Origin: Gammaproteobacteria bacterium | GTDB taxonomy: Bacteria > Pseudomonadota > Gammaproteobacteria > Steroidobacterales > Steroidobacteraceae | DNA: 11,032 nt | Assembly: GCA_028293775.1 (NCBI GenBank) | Contig: JAQGOD010000343.1 | Location: 1-11,032 of the forward strand | Direction: 5' to 3' | Shown: piece by piece, positions 1 to 6,546 of the stretch | Layout of the letters: every line of letters starts with the position of its first letter | How positions within the stretch are numbered: the first letter of the stretch is position 1 | Program-made: the position numbers and the translations under genes | Notes under the pieces: generated by a model | What the model was told of the DNA's origin: nothing | The model's database searches: none | The model's input: the letters and a program-made list of their open reading frames with translations, nothing else

Positions 1-2108
1 CGACGCCCCCAGTATGCAAGCTCGCCTTGAATCCATTGTTCCCCAAGGCCCGCGGCCGCCCGCAGGCCAACGTCTGCTTCCGCCGCGACGCGCTCCAGGT
101 CGCCGCGATACCAGGCCACCTCGGCGCGAGTCGCGGCGACCCGTCCAATACGCTGCAATTCTCCTGTCGGCAAGGCGAGTTGCATGGCTTCATCGAGCAA
201 TCGATCGACGCCGGGGTCGCCACGGCGTGCCCGAATAGTGGCTAAAACGATGAGGGCGGGGAGCCGTTGTGAGATGGCGAGGGAGTGATGCTCGATCAGT
301 TCCTCCGCCACCCTCGCTGCTTTGTCCCATTCACCGTTGTTCAGGTCAAAGTGTGCGCTGTAGACGCGAATGTAGGAAAGGTGGGTCTGGACTTCGTGCA
401 CTTCGCAGTATTCGAGAGCCTCGCATAGATAGCGTCTTGCCAGGGCCGACTGACGCCGGTCTCGCACGGCGACGACCACCAAATTGGCATATGCACGTCC
501 CGCGTGTTCTTGCAAATGATGCTCCAGAGCGATGCGCAGACTCAGTTCCAACTTCTCAAGTCCGCCCGCATCACCGGATATCAGAAGCACGGAACCGATA
601 TTGTTCAGGGCGTGCGCCCGCACGCCATGGTCCCCGAACTTCGCGGCGAGATCGAGCGCGCGCTGGGCAAACTCAAGCGTCTCCGGCACAAGCTGGCGGG
701 TCATGGCCAACTGCGCGCGGGCGCTATAGGCCATGGCGAGTTCCGCCGATTCTGGAAGGTTTTCGAGCAGCGCGATTGCCGCAGCGACATCCCGGCCCGC
801 GAGCTCCGTCTGGCCGGACTTCCAATGCTGCCGTCCCAGCAGCAACAGCACGCGCGCCTGCGCCTCGACATCGCCCACCTTCTGCCAGAGTGCGAGTGAC
901 TGTGCTCCGGAGTTAACAGAGGCAGCCACCCGGTTTGTAATGTCGCACGCGCCGGCGTGCAGTTCAAAAAGGCACGCGCGCTGCGGTACGGTGAGCGAAT
1001 CGAGATGCCGAAGGGCGGTTTCGAGATGCGCCACAGCCTGCTGATGAGACCCTGCATGAGCCGCCTGTTCCGCCGCTCGCGGGGCGTACTTGATGAGAGC
1101 CTCTGCGTCCTGGGCGAGTGAGGCGTGATGCACGAGTTGTGAGAGATCGGCATCGTGCTCTGAAAGGCATTTAAGAATTGATCGATGCATAGCTTGAGCG
1201 CGCGATCTCGGGATGGTGCCCTCGACGGCGAGCCTTCCCAACTCGTGCCGAAACCCGAGTGCGGCGTCGTAGTGGCGAAGGAGCCCGTGCGTCACCGCCT
1301 CGTCGGCGGTTGCCCCCACGTCGCCGAGGATGGCAGTGACAAGCCATTGCTCGGTCCTTCCCGGCACGAGCGAAACCAATTCCGCCAGCGCGCGCGCAGC
1401 TGCAGATCGCTGCATCAGACGCGCCACCACGGCATCTCTGACGGTCTCCGGCACCACGTCCACCGGAGCGCAGAGCAGTTCGCGCACGAAAAACGGGTTC
1501 CCGCCGGTGACTTGATACACCTGATGGGCGTCGCGATGCGTGCCTTGGGCGAGCTCTTCGACGGCAACGAGGGACAGAGCGGGCACAGGGATACGGGCCG
1601 TATGCTGTCCCGTAAGCTCGCCGAGAACTCCGCGCAGCAAATGCGTTGGTGCCAACTCATCGTCACGAAAGGTAACGATCAGCAGACATCGCGTACGCTG
1701 AATACGCCGGCCGAGAAAGCGCACGAAATCGAGCGTCGCTTCGTCGGCCCAGTGCAGGTCCTCAATTACCACGAGGCTGACCGGATTAGGCGGCGAGAAT
1801 TGTTCGAACAGGCGCGGGAAAAGCTGCTCCCGACTTAGCCCCGCATCGGCAGGAATTCCCGACACCAGTGATAGTGCTGCTGCCAGTTCGTTGACGGGGC
1901 CCAAGGTGCGTGAAGTTTGCAAAGCATCGCAGTGGCCCCACGACACCCGCACGGAACTCGTGGCCTGTTGCGCGAATTGTTCGACGAGCGCGCTCTTGCC
2001 GACGCCGGCCTCGCCGCACACGAACGCGATTTTCCCGGCGCTCGTTCCTGCTTCGCGCAGCAGCCGCGCCAGTTCCTCGAGCTGTGTCTGTCGTTCCAGG
2101 AGAATCAT
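1..2108 (-). CDS. AAA/STAND ATPase regulator with TPR-like region (LuxR/MalT-like), 3' end cut by window
   Basis: About 702 residues are visible without an internal stop; the C-terminus lies beyond base 1. The start is the ATG at 2106-2108 (protein begins MILLERQTQLEELARLL), the usual opening of this family. The N-terminal ATPase has Walker A GEAGVGKS at residues 32-39, Walker B LVVIEDLHWAD at about 112-122, a sensor-1-like strand LLIVTFRDDEL at 142-152 and the TGGNPFFVRELL motif at 201-212. From about residue 340 onward the protein is alpha-helical with TPR-like pairs such as ALNNIGSVLL and RAYANLVVVA. In the family this architecture ends in a LuxR-type HTH and acts as a cytoplasmic ATP-dependent one-component regulator; that HTH is not in the window, so DNA binding is inferred. 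It is divergent from the DUF4242 gene, 165 b away, and may control it. The ligand is unknown. An AAA protein without HTH is the alternative. Confidence 0.85.
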   Translation of the reverse strand, partial: MILLERQTQLEELARLLREAGTSAGKIAFVCGEAGVGKSALVEQFAQQATSSVRVSWGHCDALQTSRTLGPVNELAAALSLVSGIPADAGLSREQLFPRLFEQFSPPNPVSLVVIEDLHWADEATLDFVRFLGRRIQRTRCLLIVTFRDDELAPTHLLRGVLGELTGQHTARIPVPALSLVAVEELAQGTHRDAHQVYQVTGGNPFFVRELLCAPVDVVPETVRDAVVARLMQRSAAARALAELVSLVPGRTEQWLVTAILGDVGATADEAVTHGLLRHYDAALGFRHELGRLAVEGTIPRSRAQAMHRSILKCLSEHDADLSQLVHHASLAQDAEALIKYAPRAAEQAAHAGSHQQAVAHLETALRHLDSLTVPQRACLFELHAGACDITNRVAASVNSGAQSLALWQKVGDVEAQARVLLLLGRQHWKSGQTELAGRDVAAAIALLENLPESAELAMAYSARAQLAMTRQLVPETLEFAQRALDLAAKFGDHGVRAHALNNIGSVLLISGDAGGLEKLELSLRIALEHHLQEHAGRAYANLVVVAVRDRRQSALARRYLCEALEYCEVHEVQTHLSYIRVYSAHFDLNNGEWDKAARVAEELIEHHSLAISQRLPALIVLATIRARRGDPGVDRLLDEAMQLALPTGELQRIGRVAATRAEVAWYRGDLERVAAEADVGLRAAAGLGEQWIQGELAYWGR

Positions 2109-2273
2109 GATGTTATGGCGACAGTATCGGGCAACGCGCCTCGTTTGGGTACGGGTGGCCCAATATGGGGAGCAACATCGACTAATTTGGGTGGTTCTGC
2201 CGATTTTATGCAAGGCGCAAACCTCTATGGTGCGTTGCGTAAGAGTCGTGATCTCAGCCAAGAGGAATACGCC
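2109..2273. promoter_or_regulatory. Divergent spacer between AAA regulator and DUF4242 gene
   Basis: This 165-b non-coding spacer must hold the promoters for both flanking genes. It contains two copies of TTTGGGT (2144-2150 and 2186-2192) exactly 42 b apart, about four helical turns, and both are followed at once or closely by GGTGG or GG. I could not find a convincing -35/-10 pair with 16-18 b spacing on either strand, so no promoter is placed. The regulatory role is inferred from position only. Confidence 0.4.
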
Positions 2274-2546
2274 ATGCCCCGCTACGTGGTCGAGAGAGAA
2301 TTTCCGAATGGACTTTTGATTCCGATCGACGAGAACGGTGCCAGGGCTTGCGTGGCCGTGGTTGACAGCAACCTGTCTGACCAAGTTACCTGGATTCAAT
2401 CCTATGTGAGTGCCGACAAGAAGAAGACCTTCTGTGTGTACGACGCTCCGTCGCCCGAGGCGATTCGCCGTACCGCCGGCCGCAGCAAGCTTCCGGTCGG
2501 TCACATCACCGAGGTTCGTGTCCTCGACCCTTATTTCTACAAATAA
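2274..2546 (+). CDS. DUF4242 domain protein (SCO4226-like nickel-binding family)
   Basis: A complete 90-aa protein, MPRYVVEREF to VRVLDPYFYK. It fits the DUF4242 family over its full length: the opening YVVEREFPNGL, the central VTWIQSYVSADKKKTFCVY, PSPEAIRRTAGRSKLP and the C-terminal HITEVRVLDPYF. The best-studied member is Streptomyces SCO4226, a small ferredoxin-like-fold protein that binds nickel; the physiological role of the family is unknown. There is no signal peptide, so it should be cytosolic. The start at 2274 is preceded by AAGAGGA about 8 b upstream. The same frame is open further upstream to 1917, but that part lies antisense to the AAA gene and does not resemble the family. The exported-protein gene follows 43 b downstream, so co-transcription is likely. 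Its position opposite the AAA regulator suggests control by it. Confidence 0.88.
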   Translation: MPRYVVEREFPNGLLIPIDENGARACVAVVDSNLSDQVTWIQSYVSADKKKTFCVYDAPSPEAIRRTAGRSKLPVGHITEVRVLDPYFYK

Positions 2547-2589
2547 GCGTTCTCACCAATAACAGCCGGTACTCGGCAAAGGAAATGAC

Positions 2590-3186
2590 ATGAAAGTTTT
2601 GTTGAGATATCAAACATTGCAAGCGCTTCTGCGACTGACGTTGCTCGTGCCTATGGCCTTCTCCTTCAGCGCGATGGCCCAGGAGTCCGGGGACCCTGGG
2701 AGCCGTCGTACCGAGCATTCACCGCTGGTAGACAAGGTGCAAAACGCGACGAAACAGTTCAAGGATCTTAACGTCGCGCTTCGCCACGGGTGGGTGCCGG
2801 CCACACCGTGTGTCAGCGGGCCAGAAGCGGGGGCGATGGGGGTTCACTTCGCTCTAACTCCGCAGCCCGGTCAGCCGGACCGAGTTCATGATGGCGCCAT
2901 ATACGCAGCGGATCCGGAGTTCGTTTTTTATGAGCCGATGCCGAACGGTGCGATGCGCCTCGTTGGAGTCGAGTTCGTCGTCATCGCCAGCGAGTGGGCA
3001 GCCCGCCACCCGGAGGGTGGCACGCCCTCTCTCGACGGAAATCTGCTGAACTTCATCGACGCGCCGAACCGCTACGGACTGCCTGCATTCTATGAGTTGC
3101 ACGTGTGGGCGTGGGAGCACAACCCGCAGGGTACGTTTGCGGATTGGAACACTCGCGTTTCGTGCGACGAGCAACCTGCCCCATAG
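2590..3186 (+). CDS. Exported protein of unknown function, 198 aa
   Basis: The N-terminus is a classical Sec signal peptide: basic start (MKVLLRYQ), hydrophobic core around LLVPMAFSFSAMA at 18-30, and a likely cleavage site after AMA before QES. No lipobox cysteine is present, so a soluble periplasmic or secreted protein is expected. The mature part has motifs I recall from conserved hypothetical proteobacterial proteins: GAMGVHF at about 81-87, EFVFYEPMPNGAMRLVGVEFVV in the middle, and the end AWEHNPQGTFADWNTRVSC. It has only two cysteines in the mature part (in TPCVSG and RVSC), which could form a disulphide. A Shine-Dalgarno AAAGGAA (2578-2584) supports the ATG at 2590. It lies 43 b behind the DUF4242 gene and faces the deoR-type gene tail to tail. 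I do not know its function. Confidence 0.8.
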   Translation: MKVLLRYQTLQALLRLTLLVPMAFSFSAMAQESGDPGSRRTEHSPLVDKVQNATKQFKDLNVALRHGWVPATPCVSGPEAGAMGVHFALTPQPGQPDRVHDGAIYAADPEFVFYEPMPNGAMRLVGVEFVVIASEWAARHPEGGTPSLDGNLLNFIDAPNRYGLPAFYELHVWAWEHNPQGTFADWNTRVSCDEQPAP

Positions 3187-3187
3187 A

Positions 3188-3201
3188 CGGCGATCGCGCC
3201 G
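3188..3201. repeat. Short GC hairpin between convergent genes
   Basis: CGGCG-ATCG-CGCCG forms a 5-b perfect stem with a 4-b loop, 2 b after the stop of the exported-protein gene and 28 b past the stop of the convergent DeoR-type gene. There is no run of T on either side, so it is not a good intrinsic terminator. It may still be a weak or Rho-assisted boundary. Confidence 0.3.
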
Positions 3202-3229
3202 CCAGTCATCGGACACCGCGTGGCCGGAA

Positions 3230-3991
3230 TTACGAATTGCATTTCTGAACCGTGACGCCTGCCGTACGCAACCTGCGAACCGTGCGTTCGGGCGTCCTTC
3301 GGGGCACAACCAGCAGGCTCAAATCGTGTAGCGACGCCACCAAAAATGGGGACGCGGCCATGAGCTTTTCGGTCGATGCAAGCACAACAGTTTCAGCGGC
3401 GCGTTCATGCAGGGCACGCTTAACGGCCGCCTCTTCGGCGTCCCCGGTGCTAAGGCCGGCATCGGGATGTACGCCGGTTACCCCCATGAAATACAGGTCG
3501 GCGCGTAAACGCGAGGCGGCATCAATTACAGACGCGCCGACGCCAACCATCGAATGTCTAAACAGCCGTCCTCCAAGCACGATGATGTCGATCAGGGGAT
3601 GGGCAGCGAGCTGGACAGCTACTGTGGGGCTGTGCGTAACGATCGTGGCACGCAAGGAAGGGTCCAGGTGCCGCGCGACCTGCATCGCCGTCGTGCCGCC
3701 GTCGAGGATGACGAGCTGACCGTGCTCAATCATTCCCGCACCGAATCGTCCTAAAGCGATCTTTTCTTGCGGAAAAACATTTTCGCGAACCTGCAGATCG
3801 CCGATTGCGGCCGATGACGGCAATGCGCCGCCGTGTACTCGCTGCAGCTTTCCTGCCTGCGCCAATTCACGGAGGTCGCGGCGGATCGTATCCTCTGAGG
3901 TGCCAAACTCGCGAGCAAGGTCTTTGGCGATGATGTGGCCGTCGCCCGCGAGGCGGGAGAGGATAAGTTTCTTTCGGTGTGTGGTCAGCAT
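3230..3991 (-). CDS. DeoR/GlpR-family transcriptional repressor
   Basis: A 253-aa protein of normal family length. Residues 6-56 form the DeoR-type winged HTH, with recognition helix TSEDTIRRDLRELAQAGKL and the wing RVHGGA. Residues about 75-230 form the sugar-phosphate-sensing domain: DGGTTAMQVARHL at 97-109, VTHSPTVA at 118-125, LGGRLFRHSMVG at 139-150 and GVTGVHPDAGLSTGD at 170-184. The usual D-x-S-K segment is changed to ASTEKL at 205-210, keeping the lysine, so the effector may be atypical. I chose the ATG at 3989-3991 because it opens with MLTTHRKK, as in relatives, and has GGAG upstream; a longer frame to 4054 would translate the operator repeats. It is divergent from the NudK-like gene across an operator-like repeat, so it probably represses that gene and perhaps itself. 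The effector, likely a phosphorylated sugar, is not identified. Confidence 0.9.
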   Translation of the reverse strand: MLTTHRKKLILSRLAGDGHIIAKDLAREFGTSEDTIRRDLRELAQAGKLQRVHGGALPSSAAIGDLQVRENVFPQEKIALGRFGAGMIEHGQLVILDGGTTAMQVARHLDPSLRATIVTHSPTVAVQLAAHPLIDIIVLGGRLFRHSMVGVGASVIDAASRLRADLYFMGVTGVHPDAGLSTGDAEEAAVKRALHERAAETVVLASTEKLMAASPFLVASLHDLSLLVVPRRTPERTVRRLRTAGVTVQKCNS

Positions 3992-4010
3992 GGGGCTCCG
4001 GCATCTGCGC

Positions 4011-4039
4011 TTGCGGACTGCATTCGCGCAGGCTATGAT
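4011..4039 (+). promoter_or_regulatory. Sigma70-like promoter of the NudK-like gene
   Basis: The -35 box TTGCGG (4011-4016), a 17-b spacer and the -10 box TATGAT (4034-4039) form a good sigma70-type promoter. The transcription start would be near 4046, giving a leader of about 38 b before the ATG at 4084. The -10 box overlaps the first copy of the tandem repeat, so a bound repressor would block polymerase. Confidence 0.65.
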
Positions 4040-4077
4040 TGCACGAAATTGCACGAAATTGCACCACTATGCACGGA
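4038..4077. promoter_or_regulatory. Tandem 10-b direct repeat, probable DeoR-type operator
   Basis: Four head-to-tail copies with a period of exactly 10 b: ATTGCACGAA at 4038 and again at 4048, ATTGCACCAC at 4058 and TATGCACGGA at 4068. GCAC recurs at 4041, 4051, 4061 and 4071, one per helical turn on the same DNA face. The array overlaps the -10 box and the expected start of the NudK-like transcript and lies in the leader of the divergent DeoR-type gene. DeoR-family repressors are known to use repeated operators. That this array is the site for the adjacent regulator is inference. Confidence 0.6.
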
Positions 4078-4083
4078 TCAACC

Positions 4084-4707
4084 ATGAAGGATTCCGCGAC
4101 GCCGGTTTTGAGCAATCCAGTGAGGATCCTGGAGGAGCGCGTTCTTTCAGACGACTGGTATGTGCTTAAGAAGACCAAGTTCAAATATCGTCGCCGCGAC
4201 GGCCACTGGCAGGAATTGGTTCGTGAGACATACGACCGTGGGAATGGTGCGGTACTCTTGCTGTTCAATGCAGAGCGTGCATCCGTTGTGCTGACGCGTC
4301 AGTTCCGATTTCCGGCTTACGTCAACGGCTGCGCGGATGGCCTGCTCGTAGAAGCTTGCGCCGGGCTGTTGGATGGCGAGGATCCGCTAACCTGCATCTG
4401 CAGAGAAGCGGAGGAAGAAACCGGCTACACCGTTCGCTCGCCGCAAAAACTATTCGAGGTTTACATGAGTCCCGGTTCGGTCACGGAAAAGCTGCACTTT
4501 TTCGTGGCTGAATACGTTGATGGTGATCGCGCGAGGTCCGGCGGCGGCGATACGGCCGAAGGAGAGGACATAGAAGTACTGGAAATGCCGCTGGCGAGCG
4601 CAATGCAAATGATCAAAAGCGGGGCCATCCAGGACGGTAAAACTATCATGTTGCTTCAACACGCAGCTCTTGTGGGCTTGGAGCGCCTTCGTGATTCGCA
4701 ACCATGA
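4084..4707 (+). CDS. nudK: NudK-like Nudix hydrolase, probable GDP-mannose pyrophosphatase
   Basis: A 207-aa protein, slightly longer than E. coli NudK (191 aa). NudK cleaves GDP-mannose to GMP and mannose-1-phosphate in the cytosol and needs Mg2+. Features shared with NudK are the N-terminal LSDDWYVLKKTKFKYRRRDG, VLTRQFRFPAYVNG at 69-82, the Nudix segment from G94 to Y115 ending REAEEETGY (metal-binding E108, E111, E112), MSPGSVTEKLHFF at 128-140, and GEDIEVLE plus IQDGKTIMLLQ near the C-terminus. I chose the ATG at 4084; ATGs at 4039 and 4069 lie inside the operator repeats. Only a weak GGATC stands before it, so the Shine-Dalgarno is poor. It is driven by the promoter at 4011-4039, probably repressed by the divergent DeoR-type protein. 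It converges on the kinase gene with an 11-b gap. Another NDP-sugar could be the true substrate. Confidence 0.87.
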   Translation: MKDSATPVLSNPVRILEERVLSDDWYVLKKTKFKYRRRDGHWQELVRETYDRGNGAVLLLFNAERASVVLTRQFRFPAYVNGCADGLLVEACAGLLDGEDPLTCICREAEEETGYTVRSPQKLFEVYMSPGSVTEKLHFFVAEYVDGDRARSGGGDTAEGEDIEVLEMPLASAMQMIKSGAIQDGKTIMLLQHAALVGLERLRDSQP

Positions 4708-4718
4708 GTGTCGGACTG

Positions 4719-6392
4719 TCACGCGCGCGCGGTTCCTGATTCCGTTGCCTTGATGGGTAAGCGGATGAAGAATGTGGTGCCCTTGCCGCATTCGGTTTCG
4801 AAGCGCAGCGTGCCGCCGTGTTTGATGACAATGGTGCTGTGGGCGAGAGCGAGGCCTTGTCCGGTGCCCTTGCCGACTTCCTTGGTGGTGAAAAACGGAT
4901 CATAGACCCGATCTCGAATGTCTTCGGGAATCCCTCCGCCGGTATCGCCAACGGTGATCTCCACCATGTTGCCATCCAGTCGCGTGCTGACCGACAGCCT
5001 GCCGCGCACGTTGCTGCCCCTGACGACATCGCTGATGGCATGCGATGCATTCACCAGTAGATTGAGGACCACTTGGTTGATTTCGCCCAAGTGGCACGGT
5101 ACGGGCGGCAGGTCGGCGTATTGAGCATCGAGATCGGCCACGTACTTGTACTCGTTGTGAGCAATGACCAAGGTGCTGCGAATCGCTTGATTCAAGTCCG
5201 CGGGGGTTTTTTGAGCCTGATCAGGATGGGCAAACTCCTTCATCGAACGCACGATGGTTGCGATGCGCCCCAGCCCGTCGATGGAGCTTTCGACCGCCTG
5301 GGGGACGTTCTCCAGAATATAATCCAGGTCGGCTTTTTTCTCCGTCTCAGCCGCCGTGTGTGCCGCTGCGGCGATATCGACGCCGGCGGTCACCGCTCGT
5401 AGGAGTTTCCGGTACGCATGAACCACGGTGGCCAGTTCGGCTATCGATGTGCGCACGAACTCGACATTGTCGGAGACGAACTGTACCGGCGTATTGATCT
5501 CATGCGCAACACCAGCGGCCAATCGGCCGACGGACTCGAGCTTTTGCGCCGCGGCCAACTCCCGTCCCAAGCGGCGCAGTTCGGTGATGTCCAGCATCAG
5601 GCCGCGCAGTACCTTGCTGGTAGGGGACATTTCACAGGTGCCGGTCCATCGCATTTCGGCGCGGCGGTTTTCGCGGCGGATCAAAGTGCTGACGAATTCG
5701 AACGGGCCGCCGACGATTTCGTCCAGGTGTTGGCGAAGCTCAGGGTTGACGGCGCGGGGAATCACGATTTCGAGCGACCCGGGCTCTTTCCAATTGGGTT
5801 CAGGGACATCGGACTCCGCAATGGCGCGCGCGCCGATGTAGCTGAAACAGCTGCGCGTGAGATCCAGCGTGAAGGGGATGGCGTTGGTGCTTTCGGCCAT
5901 CTGTTTGAACATTTCCCGGCTTTGTTCCAAGTCCAGCGTGCGCTCCTTGACCAAATACTCGAGCTGCGCTCTTTCGGACAGCACCAGCTGATCGTACTCG
6001 CCGGACAAGCGGTTCAGCTCATCGACCATGACATTGAAGGCATGTGCCAATGCGCCGATTTCATCCTTGGCCTTGTCATCGAGCCGTGCGTGAGAAGCAT
6101 CGCCGGCCGCAACCCGATTCGCCGCTCCGGCGATCGATGCCAGCCGACGTGAGATACGTTGCGAATTTTGTGCCGCCAGGAGAATCGCGCAGATGATGAT
6201 GCTGATGCCGACGACCGCGGCCACCCAAATGGCGCGACGCAAGAGTGCGTCGCTCGGCAGGGTGGAGGCGCTGATATATAAGCTGCTCAAGGTGAAGGTT
6301 GAGACGGCGGTGCCGGTTATCGCCAGAAAGCCAAGCACAACCATCGGTTGCGGTCGCAACGGCCAGTACGGCAAACGAATAGACATCCTCAT
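4719..6392 (-). CDS. Membrane sensor histidine kinase (2TM-HAMP-PAS-HisKA-HATPase)
   Basis: A 557-aa protein from the ATG at 6390-6392; an in-frame GTG at 6440 would add 16 residues, and neither has a well-placed Shine-Dalgarno. Order in the 557-aa form: TM1 about 17-40, a short external loop, TM2 about 54-74, HAMP about 78-126, a helical linker 127-168, and a PAS-like region about 169-275. The HisKA helix carries GVAHEINTP with phospho-acceptor H297. The HATPase has its N-box in NQVVLNLLVNASHAI (about 439-453), the G1 box DTGGGIP at 483-489 and DPFFTTKEVGKGTGQGL at 498-514. All catalytic motifs are intact. No receiver domain or response regulator gene is in the window, so it is an orphan here. 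It is divergent from kaiC, 154 b apart, which suggests a link with the Kai proteins; non-cyanobacterial kai loci often carry kinases. The short sensor loop argues for a membrane-state or cytosolic PAS signal. Confidence 0.9.
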   Translation of the reverse strand: MRMSIRLPYWPLRPQPMVVLGFLAITGTAVSTFTLSSLYISASTLPSDALLRRAIWVAAVVGISIIICAILLAAQNSQRISRRLASIAGAANRVAAGDASHARLDDKAKDEIGALAHAFNVMVDELNRLSGEYDQLVLSERAQLEYLVKERTLDLEQSREMFKQMAESTNAIPFTLDLTRSCFSYIGARAIAESDVPEPNWKEPGSLEIVIPRAVNPELRQHLDEIVGGPFEFVSTLIRRENRRAEMRWTGTCEMSPTSKVLRGLMLDITELRRLGRELAAAQKLESVGRLAAGVAHEINTPVQFVSDNVEFVRTSIAELATVVHAYRKLLRAVTAGVDIAAAAHTAAETEKKADLDYILENVPQAVESSIDGLGRIATIVRSMKEFAHPDQAQKTPADLNQAIRSTLVIAHNEYKYVADLDAQYADLPPVPCHLGEINQVVLNLLVNASHAISDVVRGSNVRGRLSVSTRLDGNMVEITVGDTGGGIPEDIRDRVYDPFFTTKEVGKGTGQGLALAHSTIVIKHGGTLRFETECGKGTTFFIRLPIKATESGTARA

Positions 6393-6546
6393 GGGGCGCA
6401 GCGTAGACCTTTCCGCCGCGGCCTGTGTGGCGTAACGCACATACGATAGATGCCGAAAGCGATAGCCTGCTCCGTTCGGGAGCTATGCCCCCCGAGCGAC
6501 CCGCACAGTTGCTTGTGCGCCCAACTACTAGGGAAAGGAAACCCGT
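6393..6546. promoter_or_regulatory. Divergent spacer between kinase gene and kaiC, with hairpins
   Basis: Three symmetric elements lie in the kaiC leader side. GCTCC-GTTCG-GGAGC (6469-6483) is a perfect 5-b stem. ATAGC (6462-6466) also matches GCTAT (6482-6486), overlapping that stem so that alternative pairing is possible. GCACA-N6-TGTGC (6503-6518) is a dyad typical of a dimeric DNA-binding protein. I found no clear -35/-10 pair with proper spacing for either gene, so an alternative sigma factor or activator-dependent promoter is possible. Confidence 0.4.
6535..6540 (+). promoter_or_regulatory. Shine-Dalgarno of kaiC
   Basis: AAGGAA stands 6 b before the ATG at 6547 in a purine-rich run (GGGAAAGGAA). 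It is the strongest ribosome site in the Kai operon and fixes the kaiC start. Confidence 0.8.

Noticed and set aside
269..1838. Long plus-strand open frames at 269-916 and 1185-1838
   Set aside because: They lie antisense to the AAA regulator, whose minus-strand frame is open throughout and has clear Walker and TPR-like motifs. The plus-strand products are Arg/Pro/His-rich with no recognisable domain.
1917..2273. Upstream extension of the DUF4242 frame to an ATG at 1917
   Set aside because: The extension overlaps the start of the AAA gene and has no family similarity. The ATG at 2274 has a Shine-Dalgarno and begins exactly where DUF4242 proteins begin.
3188..3201. Bidirectional intrinsic terminator between the convergent genes
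   Set aside because: The stem is only 5 b and no T-run follows on either strand, so it was listed as a hairpin and not as a terminator.
3992..4083. Longer starts for the DeoR-type gene (4054) and the NudK-like gene (4039, 4069)
   Set aside because: Both would translate through the operator repeat and the promoter, overlap each other, and add residues absent from the families.
5418..6152. Plus-strand open frame of about 244 codons inside the kinase gene
   Set aside because: It is a shadow of the kinase frame, which has all histidine-kinase motifs in order. The shadow protein has no recognisable domain.
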